NCBI GenBank assembly: GCA_905479595.1
Contig: CAJQND010000081.1
Location: 1 to 5,247 of the forward strand
Source: an uncultured Hyphomicrobiales bacterium
GTDB taxonomy: Bacteria; Pseudomonadota; Alphaproteobacteria; Rhizobiales; CAJQND01
DNA length: 5,247 nt
Reading direction: 5' to 3'
Each line of letters begins with the position of its first letter. Within the stretch, counting starts at the first letter, position 1. The notes beneath the pieces were generated by a model. The model was not told the origin of the DNA, did no database searches, and saw nothing but the letters and a program-made list of their open reading frames with translations. The translations under genes and the position numbers were made by a program. Below are positions 1 to 5,247 of the stretch, in pieces.

Positions 1-979
1 CTTTGGTCAGGAATGTCGCGCCGCGTTGTTTGAAACAACGTTTTGAAAAAAGCACCGTACCGTCATAAGCAGCAAGTCCCGTTGCCAATTCCGCTTCTGC
101 GATTTCGGTCATGACATCGCTTCGCGCCCGGCCGTGAATCATGGCAAACAGATTGTACGGCCAGGTTGGTGGGCGGCGCGTGCGGCGGTAACACAATGTA
201 ACGGCGTCGAATGTGCTGAGATTTTCTGCAATTTCGTCAACTTTGTCATCTGGAACATTCCAAACGGCCATGGCGTTGGCTTTGAACCCAATCTTGCGAT
301 GGCGCAAGATGCAGCCAAATCGAGAGATAATGCCATTCTCGATGAGCGTTTCCAGACGTTGTAATACTTGCGCTTCTGTCCAACCCAATTGATTGGCAAT
401 TTCAAGGTAGGGTCGGGAAGTGAATGGCAATCCATCTTCTAAAGCACACAGCAGGCGGCGATCTGGTGGTTCCACCTGAAAGGCAGTTTCACGCACATGC
501 TTTGCCATTCCGTCACGCTTGGCTCCGGCCAGACGGAAGCCCAAATCGATATGGTAAGAACGTTCAAGCGGAAGATAGAGAACGGAAAGGCCCGTTCGTT
601 TTTCAATCGTTGTGAGAACATCTGTCACAGCAGTGCGGCAATCCGCAGTTACAACAAACCAAAGATTGATTTCATTCTCGCGCTCATAATTGTGATTCAC
701 GCATGGCTCTGCGTTCACTATTTCCGCAATCTCATCAAGGCGCTCTGGTGGAACAGCGATTGCGGCAAGTGTGCTGGCACCAACAGTGTTGGGTCGCACG
801 GCAGCTCCTATACGTCCAAGAATCCCGGCTTCATGGATGCCTTGCAAAGTGTCGATTGCATCAGCTTCAGATAATCCGAATGCTTGTCCGACAATTGCGA
901 ATGGGTGTGTGTCCAGAGGAAAATCTCGTTGCCAGAGGTCCGCAAGCGCAATAGCTGGATCTAAAAGGGATACACTCAT
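1..979 (-). CDS. nirDL: Siroheme decarboxylase, NirD-NirL fusion (3' end beyond the window)
   Basis: The frame is open from an ATG at 979 to the left edge: 326 codons with no stop, so the 3' end is missing. The product has two homologous Lrp/AsnC-type halves in one chain. The NirD-like half covers about residues 8-150, with RPNTVGASTLAA (62-73), NHNYER (95-100) and NLWFVVTA (105-112). The NirL-like half runs from about 172, with GFKANAMAVW (231-240), LCYRRTRR (262-269), WPYNLFAMIHGR (273-284) and KRCFKQRGA (313-321). Known role of the family: cytoplasmic decarboxylation of siroheme to didecarboxysiroheme in heme d1 synthesis, together with NirG and NirH. The winged-helix-like segments are ancestral; a role as a transcription regulator is unlikely. 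Its ATG overlaps the nirF stop as ATGA, with only a weak Shine-Dalgarno, so translation is probably coupled. His96 of the first half aligns with Leu262 of the second. Some organisms encode the halves as separate genes. Confidence 0.93.
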   Translation of the reverse strand, partial: MSVSLLDPAIALADLWQRDFPLDTHPFAIVGQAFGLSEADAIDTLQGIHEAGILGRIGAAVRPNTVGASTLAAIAVPPERLDEIAEIVNAEPCVNHNYERENEINLWFVVTADCRTAVTDVLTTIEKRTGLSVLYLPLERSYHIDLGFRLAGAKRDGMAKHVRETAFQVEPPDRRLLCALEDGLPFTSRPYLEIANQLGWTEAQVLQRLETLIENGIISRFGCILRHRKIGFKANAMAVWNVPDDKVDEIAENLSTFDAVTLCYRRTRRPPTWPYNLFAMIHGRARSDVMTEIAEAELATGLAAYDGTVLFSKRCFKQRGATFLTK

Positions 980-2160
980 AGGCCAAGCCTGTGGGCACGG
1001 GCGCTGAAGAAAATTCCGCTCGGTTTGCGGATGCTAATCGTGGCACGTTTTTCAAAGGTTCGAGTGTCGTAAATTTGCACTTCGTTACTGTCGCGAACCG
1101 ACAACCACACCTCATGGCCACGGGGCGCAAACTCCATATGCAAAGCGGCTGGCCCCGGTTTGAATTCGTGGATGATCTTAAGAGTTGGGATGTCAACCAC
1201 CTGAATGGTGTCGTTTAATGGATGTGCAAAGTTAACCCAAACCTGACGCCCGTCTGGCCGCGAAACTGCAAATACCGGCTGACCGTGGACTTTGACTGAA
1301 CCAGTTTGTTTGAAGGTTTTCGCATCAACAGCGAGCAGTTCATGATGCCCGACGCCGGGCAGAATAAATTGTCCCCCCGCAAGCGCCCAACCTTCTAGAT
1401 GGGGCATTTTGTATACGGGTAGCTTCTGCTCGCCTTTGCCATAGTTTTCTAAGATACGTTCAGTGTGCGGTTTGGCATTCCACAGGTCCACATGGGCAAG
1501 CCCATCTTCGCCAAAGAGCCCTGCGATATAATGGCGTCCATCGCCTGTGATGAGGGCGTCATATGGTTGGCTGCCAGTTTTACCAAGTTTGGAAATCACC
1601 GGGTTGCCCGATTTGGAAAAATCCGCCATCCAGATTTCGCCAGCATCATAGAGTGTGAATACAAAGCGACGACCCGGCGCGTCAACAAGGCCAACGGTTT
1701 TCGAACGCGCGCCGTCTGATCCGTAAATGGCTGGAATATCAGCTACAAGGTCAAGGCTTTCAGAATCAAAAACTTTGATGCCGCCCGGTTTATAATTGGA
1801 AACGGCAACCAAAGTGCCATCGTCAGAAATAGCTCCACCGATGGAGTTTCCCGCCTGTAAAATGCGCTTGGCAATTTTCCGTTCCAGCAAATCAAGCTTG
1901 GTCAACCCTCCATCACGGCCAAAAATGTAGGCATAGCGTTCATCTCGGGAAAACACCGCAGAGGCATGGGAAAGATCACCAAACCCACCGACGCAGGACA
2001 GTTTCTCATGACGGGTTGTGGCGATAATGCATACTGATCCATCCGCGCGTTCGATAATGACGCCAAGGTCACCGGTTCCTCGCAGTTCAGCTGCATTGAC
2101 CGCGCCAATTGGAGTTACAAACCAGACGATAAGAATTGCCACAAAACGAAGTAATGTCAT
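976..2160 (-). CDS. nirF: NirF, periplasmic heme d1 biosynthesis protein
   Basis: A 394-residue cd1-like beta-propeller protein without a c-heme domain. Residues 1-24 look like a Sec signal peptide ending VNAA; no cysteine lies at the cleavage region, so it should be soluble in the periplasm rather than a lipoprotein as in Pseudomonas aeruginosa. LSHASAVFSRDERYAYIFGRDG (64-85 region) matches the NirS segment holding the proximal d1 ligand, making His65 the likely heme-iron ligand. Known of the family: needed for d1 assembly, binds d1 or a precursor and acts late in the pathway; its exact reaction is unsettled. The ATG at 2160 overlaps the nirC stop (ATGA) and gives a clean signal peptide. A GTG 12 codons upstream (2196) would bury that signal behind charged residues, so it was not used. 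The mature part has only two cysteines, Cys44 and Cys56. NirN is a homologue but carries an extra cytochrome domain, which is absent here. Confidence 0.95.
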   Translation of the reverse strand: MTLLRFVAILIVWFVTPIGAVNAAELRGTGDLGVIIERADGSVCIIATTRHEKLSCVGGFGDLSHASAVFSRDERYAYIFGRDGGLTKLDLLERKIAKRILQAGNSIGGAISDDGTLVAVSNYKPGGIKVFDSESLDLVADIPAIYGSDGARSKTVGLVDAPGRRFVFTLYDAGEIWMADFSKSGNPVISKLGKTGSQPYDALITGDGRHYIAGLFGEDGLAHVDLWNAKPHTERILENYGKGEQKLPVYKMPHLEGWALAGGQFILPGVGHHELLAVDAKTFKQTGSVKVHGQPVFAVSRPDGRQVWVNFAHPLNDTIQVVDIPTLKIIHEFKPGPAALHMEFAPRGHEVWLSVRDSNEVQIYDTRTFEKRATISIRKPSGIFFSARAHRLGL

Positions 2161-2495
2161 TTGATTGTTCCCGCTTTCAGGTTTTCGGCAATCCACAATG
2201 CATCGGCCTCGCTCAGTAACCCACGCCAGGGCGGCATCGGCGTTCCTGAAATGCCGTCAAGAATAACTTCAGCAATTGCTTCAGGTTCTACGCCATCAAA
2301 TGTTGCGGGAATCAGTGGTTTCCCCAGGCCGCCTTTGAGCGTCATGCCATGACATGACCCACAATCCTGACGCACTAAATAGTTCAGTTCGTTCTGGCGG
2401 GCGTCGGCTACACCTTCTGCGCGCGCTGCGAGTGCTGCGCATGAGACCGCCAGCGCTAACGCACAACTAAGCCAAAATGGCAGATGCAATTTCAC
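2157..2495 (-). CDS. nirC: NirC, small periplasmic c-type cytochrome
   Basis: A 112-residue monoheme cytochrome c. Residues 1-26 form a signal peptide (hydrophobic LALAVSCAALAA, cleavage near ARA|EG). The heme-binding motif CGSCH lies at 45-49, and Met87 in GTPMPPW is the likely sixth ligand. Length and motif spacing suit NirC. Role from the family: electron carrier in the periplasm, proposed as a partner in d1 maturation (NirF/NirN steps) and able to reduce NirS in vitro; which role dominates is not settled. The start is a GTG at 2495, inside the end of nirE (29-nt overlap). An in-frame TGA lies a few codons upstream, so no longer form is possible apart from a nearby CTG; a TTG two codons downstream is the alternative. 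No good Shine-Dalgarno is seen at normal spacing: the nearest purine run, GGGGGA, ends about 16 nt upstream. Confidence 0.92.
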   Translation of the reverse strand: MKLHLPFWLSCALALAVSCAALAARAEGVADARQNELNYLVRQDCGSCHGMTLKGGLGKPLIPATFDGVEPEAIAEVILDGISGTPMPPWRGLLSEADALWIAENLKAGTIK

Positions 2496-3252
2496 TTGTT
2501 TCAGCGTTCAATCCCCCGAGTTTAGCTGATAGGTTTGCGACTTTTCCGATAATGAACAAAACCGGACCTTCAAATCCGGCAGTATCTACTTGCTCTGGCA
2601 TGCCTTTCAGCGTGCTAAGAATCTGGCGTGCCTGAGGCGTGGTGCCGTTATTGACGGCCAGCACCGGCGTATTTCCACATAGCCCATGGGCGATAAGTTT
2701 TTCTGAGATTTCAGGGATGTTGGCTCGACCCATATAAACGACCAGTGTCGTGTCCGGGTCTGCCAGGCCTTGCCAGTCGAAATCGAGCTCGCGGTCCTGG
2801 CGGCAATGACCGGTGAGGTAACGCACGCCGCCAGCAAGACCACGATGGGTGAGGGGGGTGCGTAACGCAGCGGCACATCCTTGCGCTGCGGTAATACCGG
2901 GCACAACTTCAAATCGCACGCCGTGATCGGTCAGCTCGATAGCTTCTTCGCTGCCACGGCCAAAAATAAAGGGGTCACCGCCCTTGAGGCGCACAACTTT
3001 GCGCCCATTTCTCGCGATTTTGACGATCAGTTCATTGATTTCATCTTGAGGGACCGGGTGATGTTGCGGTTGTTTGCCAACCGAAATTCGGGTTGCACCT
3101 GCTGGTGCGAGATCAAGGATTTCCGCAGAAACAAGACGGTCATAAACGATCACATCTGCAGATTGGATGAGTTTAAGCGCCTTGACCGTTAGGAGGTCCG
3201 GGTCGCCAGGTCCTGCGCCGACAAGATAGACGCAACCGTCTTGATGCTTCAT
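2467..3252 (-). CDS. nirE: Uroporphyrinogen-III C-methyltransferase NirE (SUMT)
   Basis: A 261-residue cytoplasmic methyltransferase that uses S-adenosylmethionine to methylate uroporphyrinogen III at C2 and C7, giving precorrin-2 for siroheme and then heme d1. Family motifs in order: VGAGPGDPDLLT (11-22), the loop HPVPQDEINELI (65-76), VVRLKGGDPFIFGRGSEE (86-103), VVPGITAA (116-123), TPLTHRG (132-138), TGHCR (147-151) and VVYMG (171-175). The length matches a stand-alone SUMT, with no CysG dehydrogenase/ferrochelatase domain. Its place directly after nirS marks it as the denitrification paralogue, NirE, rather than CobA or CysG. The ATG at 3252 is preferred because GAGAG lies 8 nt upstream; a GTG five codons earlier (3267) has no ribosome site. 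The stop (TAG) lies inside the start region of nirC. Confidence 0.96.
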   Translation of the reverse strand: MKHQDGCVYLVGAGPGDPDLLTVKALKLIQSADVIVYDRLVSAEILDLAPAGATRISVGKQPQHHPVPQDEINELIVKIARNGRKVVRLKGGDPFIFGRGSEEAIELTDHGVRFEVVPGITAAQGCAAALRTPLTHRGLAGGVRYLTGHCRQDRELDFDWQGLADPDTTLVVYMGRANIPEISEKLIAHGLCGNTPVLAVNNGTTPQARQILSTLKGMPEQVDTAGFEGPVLFIIGKVANLSAKLGGLNAETSEIASAILA

Positions 3253-3260
3253 ATCAATTA

Positions 3261-3265
3261 CTCTC
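3261..3265 (-). promoter_or_regulatory. Ribosome binding site of nirE
   Basis: GAGAG on the minus strand lies 8 nt before ATG 3252. It is moderate in strength but decides between this ATG and the GTG at 3267, which has none. Confidence 0.6.
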
Positions 3266-3293
3266 ACGCAGATTAATCAGGGACTGGACGTAG

Positions 3294-3320
3294 TTGGGGG
3301 CCGGAAATGCCGGCCCCCAA
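3294..3320 (-). terminator. GC-rich hairpin between nirS and nirE (attenuator or mRNA-stabilising element)
   Basis: Two perfectly complementary 11-nt arms (3294-3304 and 3310-3320; TTGGGGGCCGG / CCGGCCCCCAA) flank a 5-nt loop. The hairpin starts 11 nt after the nirS stop and ends 41 nt before the nirE ATG. No T-run follows it on the minus strand, so it is not a standard intrinsic terminator. It more likely protects the 3' end of a nirS-only mRNA or causes partial termination, which would favour NirS over the maturation enzymes. No clear promoter for nirE is seen in the gap. Confidence 0.75.
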
Positions 3321-3331
3321 TCATTTCTATG

Positions 3332-5104
3332 TTAGTAGACGTCGTTACGTGTGTTGAAGACGTTGAACTTGCCGGTTGGGGTAATCAGGCGCTTGTCCTT
3401 GATCACTTCCTTCAACTTCAATGTCTTGTCATCGACGACCACGATCGCTGATTCCTGATCCTTGCCGTTCCAGACGGAGAACCAGATTTCATCGCCAGCG
3501 ACGTTGAATTCGCCTTGTACGACCCGGCGTACACCTTCTGTAATGCCAGACCATTCGCCAATTGGCAGAACCGTGTATTCTGGTTCTTCCTTTGCCATAT
3601 CTGCAATTTTGAACACAGCGATTGAAGATGAGATCTCAGCTTCTGGGTTCAACGGTGTATCGACATAAAGGTGTCCGGATTTTGGATGTGATTTTACAAA
3701 CAATGATCCACCACCCTGGCCATCGAGGGTTTGGACGACCTTCCAGGCTTGGTCTGGATGTTTCTCTGGATCGGTACCAATCATTGAAATCGTCTCATCG
3801 CCCAAGTGAGATGTAGTCCAGACTGGTCCAAATTTTGGATGAATCAGATTTGCACCACGACCCGGATGAGGTTTCACTCCACCGGATTCAATCACATCAA
3901 CAAGCTTGCCTTCTTTGGTATCAACAATCGCCAGCTTGTCGCGAGCGTTAGCTGCCACCAGGAAGTAACGTCCAGTTGAGTCAAATCCACCATCATGGAG
4001 GAACCGTTCAGCTTCAATATCCGTTACTTTCAGGTTCTTGATGTCGGAATAATCAACCAGCAGAATGTGGCCAGTTTCCTTAATATTGACCACAAATTCT
4101 GGCCGGTAATGAGATGCGACGATTGCCGCGACCCGTGGTTCAGGATGGTATTCCTGTGTGTCATAGGTCATTCCGCGGGTGGAGACGATCTTCTTTGGCT
4201 CAAGAGTTTCGCCATCCATAATGACATATTGCGGAGGCCAGTAGGCACCGGCAATCGCATACTTGTCTTCCCAGCCTTTCATTTTGGATGTTTCAACCGA
4301 GCGGGCTTCTGAACCAACTTTAACTTCGGCAACTTTCGTAGGCGGGTCCATCCACAAATCGATAAGGTCAATTTTGGCATCGCGGCCAATGGTGAACAAA
4401 TAACGCCCGGATGCGGAAGTACGCGAGATATGCACCGCGTAACCTGTCTTGATCACAGAGATAATTTTCTTGGTGTCGCCGCTGATCAACGCAATTTCCC
4501 CGCTGTCACGCAAGGTGACGGAGAAAATATTGTCCAGGTTGAGGTTATTCATCTTTTTGGTTGGGCGCTTATCAACAGGAACATGGGTTTTCCAGCTCGC
4601 CATTGCTTTATCCATGCCAAACTCCGGCGGAACAGCCGGTTCGTTAAGCAGGTAGTTAGACATCAAAGCGATATCTTCTTTTGTCATATCACCGGATGTT
4701 CCCCAGTTCGGCATGCCGCCTGGTGACCCATAAGTGATAAAGTCGCGAAGATAATCAAAACCCAATTCTTTTGTCAGATCAGTGGTCAGGGCTTTACCTG
4801 TCGCGCCTTTGCGCAACACGCCGTGACAACCAGCGCAACGTTGAAAATAAATTTCATTGGCGCGGTCGAATTGAGCTTTGGTAAGTATCGGGACACCCTC
4901 TTTTGCACCGGGTTGTTCAAGAGTTTCATTTTTCATGACATCTAAGCTGGGTTCATATTTTGCGCCCGGCGTTGTGCCATGTTTTTTAATGTCAGCTGGC
5001 GCTGGCGCAGTATCTGCAAAAGCAGAACCGGATACAGCCATTACAAGTGGAATGGCGAAGCTCGCCAAAACAGTTGAGGTTTTTATAAAGGTTCGCAGAG
5101 TCAT
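3332..5104 (-). CDS. nirS: Cytochrome cd1 nitrite reductase (NO-forming)
   Basis: A 590-residue periplasmic enzyme that reduces nitrite to nitric oxide in denitrification; it works as a homodimer with one c heme and one d1 heme per subunit. Residues 1-30 are a Sec signal peptide ending SAFA. The c domain has CAGCH at 90-94 and Met131 in GGMPNWG, 37 residues after the heme histidine as in Pseudomonas Met88. The eight-bladed d1 propeller begins near 185. His225 (AVHISR) fits the proximal d1 ligand. His370 (FLHDGG) and His412 (PHPGRG), 42 apart, fit the two catalytic histidines. His42 and Tyr50 match His17/Tyr25 of the Paracoccus enzyme. The conserved C terminus (ITPTGKFNV...DVY) is complete. 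The ATG at 5104 has a strong AGGAGG; an ATG at 5149 in frame adds 15 residues that spoil the signal peptide. All key residues are present, so the gene looks functional. It is the first gene of the operon. Confidence 0.99.
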   Translation of the reverse strand: MTLRTFIKTSTVLASFAIPLVMAVSGSAFADTAPAPADIKKHGTTPGAKYEPSLDVMKNETLEQPGAKEGVPILTKAQFDRANEIYFQRCAGCHGVLRKGATGKALTTDLTKELGFDYLRDFITYGSPGGMPNWGTSGDMTKEDIALMSNYLLNEPAVPPEFGMDKAMASWKTHVPVDKRPTKKMNNLNLDNIFSVTLRDSGEIALISGDTKKIISVIKTGYAVHISRTSASGRYLFTIGRDAKIDLIDLWMDPPTKVAEVKVGSEARSVETSKMKGWEDKYAIAGAYWPPQYVIMDGETLEPKKIVSTRGMTYDTQEYHPEPRVAAIVASHYRPEFVVNIKETGHILLVDYSDIKNLKVTDIEAERFLHDGGFDSTGRYFLVAANARDKLAIVDTKEGKLVDVIESGGVKPHPGRGANLIHPKFGPVWTTSHLGDETISMIGTDPEKHPDQAWKVVQTLDGQGGGSLFVKSHPKSGHLYVDTPLNPEAEISSSIAVFKIADMAKEEPEYTVLPIGEWSGITEGVRRVVQGEFNVAGDEIWFSVWNGKDQESAIVVVDDKTLKLKEVIKDKRLITPTGKFNVFNTRNDVY

Positions 5105-5109
5105 TTCTC

Positions 5110-5115
5110 CCTCCT
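5110..5115 (-). promoter_or_regulatory. Ribosome binding site of nirS
   Basis: On the minus strand, AGGAGG followed by GAGAA stands directly before ATG at 5104, a spacing of 5 nt. This near-perfect Shine-Dalgarno fixes the nirS start and predicts strong translation, unlike the weak sites of the downstream genes. Confidence 0.9.
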
Positions 5116-5147
5116 GGGCAAGATCGCCAGATCGGGGACAACATGTC

Positions 5148-5162
5148 ACCGCATATGGCGGT
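5148..5162 (-). other. Small stem-loop in the nirS leader
   Basis: ACCGC and GCGGT pair around a 5-nt loop within the predicted 5' untranslated region, about 44 nt before the start codon. It is short and may be chance; it does not cover the ribosome site. No riboswitch is recognised in the leader. Confidence 0.25.
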
Positions 5163-5171
5163 CAAATCTAA

Positions 5172-5198
5172 ATATTCATTAACTCATGAGGTGAATAT
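5172..5198. repeat. 7-bp inverted repeat over the predicted nirS -10 and start site
   Basis: ATATTCA (5172-5178) and TGAATAT (5192-5198) are perfect inverted copies 13 nt apart; the 8-bp palindrome CTCATGAG (5183-5190) lies between them. The right arm overlaps the predicted -10 element. It could be an operator or chance in AT-rich DNA; no regulator is recognised from the motif. Confidence 0.35.
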
Positions 5199-5202
5199 GT
5201 CA
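5187..5202 (-). promoter_or_regulatory. Predicted -10 element and transcription start of nirS
   Basis: If the activator box is centred at -41.5, transcription starts near A5187. The hexamer CATATT at 5199-5194 then falls exactly at -12 to -7 (4 of 6 matches to TATAAT), with TG at 5202-5201 as an extended -10. There is no -35 hexamer other than the box, as usual for class II activated promoters. This predicts a leader of about 83 nt. The start itself is inferred from geometry. Confidence 0.6.
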
Positions 5203-5221
5203 GGGTTCGCAAATGCGTGGA

Positions 5222-5235
5222 TTGACTTTAGTCAA
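5222..5235 (-). promoter_or_regulatory. FNR/NNR-type activator box upstream of nirS
   Basis: The minus strand reads TTGACTAAAGTCAA, a perfect TTGAC-N4-GTCAA palindrome. The CRP/FNR family binds TTGAT-N4-ATCAA. The C/G at the fifth position is common in boxes of denitrification regulators (NNR/NnrR/Dnr) and is not the FNR optimum. Its centre (5228.5) lies about 124 nt before the nirS start codon. The regulator gene is not in this window, so which family member binds is inferred. Confidence 0.88.
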
Positions 5236-5247
5236 GGAGATGCGGAA

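Noticed and set aside
497..874. A 125-codon open frame on the plus strand.
   Set aside because: It lies wholly opposite nirDL, whose conserved family motifs cover the same bases; the plus-strand product resembles nothing and has no signs of a gene.
867..1196. A 109-codon minus-strand frame across the nirF/nirDL junction.
   Set aside because: It is out of frame with two well-recognised genes that use the same strand here, so it is a shadow.
2161..2196. A longer nirF starting at the GTG at 2196.
   Set aside because: The extra residues are polar and charged and would precede an intact Sec signal; the ATG at 2160 forms the typical ATGA overlap.
3241..3257. TTGAT and ATCAA in inverted order near the nirE start, resembling an FNR site.
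   Set aside because: The half-sites are 7 nt apart instead of 4 and cover the nirE start codon, so it is most likely chance.
5116..5132. Repeated GATC and GCCAGATC-like words just upstream of the nirS ribosome site.
   Set aside because: The repeats are only four to six bases and form no stable stem; nothing beyond chance can be claimed.
5105..5149. A longer nirS starting at the ATG at 5149.
   Set aside because: It would add a Cys- and charge-containing stretch before the signal peptide, and the AGGAGG at 5115-5110 clearly serves the ATG at 5104.

Overview
The window is one coherent block of a denitrification operon, read entirely on the minus strand. It carries nirS (cytochrome cd1 nitrite reductase) followed by heme d1 maturation genes in the order nirS-nirE-nirC-nirF-nirDL. 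The last gene runs off the left edge. The order S-E-C-F-D-L is the one known from Paracoccus, where nirG, nirH, nirJ and nirN follow; no nirM (cytochrome c551) sits between nirS and nirE, as it does in Pseudomonas aeruginosa. NirS also keeps the Paracoccus-type N-terminal His/Tyr pair. The host is therefore most likely a denitrifying alphaproteobacterium. By eye GC is only about one half, lower than in Paracoccus itself, so the genus is left open.

Layout from the operon's 5' end (right) to 3' end (left): about 5187-5235 is a promoter with a perfect FNR/NNR-type palindrome, placed as expected for a class II activated promoter. Then come an untranslated leader of roughly 80 nt, nirS with a strong Shine-Dalgarno (5104-3332), a 79-nt gap holding an 11-bp GC-rich hairpin without a T-run, nirE (3252-2467), nirC (2495-2157, GTG start, 29-nt overlap with nirE), nirF (2160-976, ATGA overlap with nirC), and a NirD-NirL fusion (979 to beyond 1, ATGA overlap with nirF). 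There is no gene-free stretch longer than 300 bases.

How the parts work together: NirE methylates uroporphyrinogen III to precorrin-2, the entry to siroheme. NirDL (with NirG and NirH, presumably beyond the left edge) decarboxylates siroheme. NirF acts late in the periplasm on a d1 precursor. NirC is a small periplasmic c-type cytochrome that probably supplies or accepts electrons. NirS receives the d1 heme and reduces nitrite to nitric oxide. The promoter box implies induction under low oxygen with nitric oxide or nitrite, through a CRP/FNR-family regulator such as NnrR/Dnr. The hairpin behind nirS could lower expression of the maturation genes relative to the abundant reductase.

I found no sign of an unknown system. 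The points worth a second look are the promoter geometry, the nirS-nirE hairpin, the single-chain NirDL, and details of NirS, NirF and nirC.
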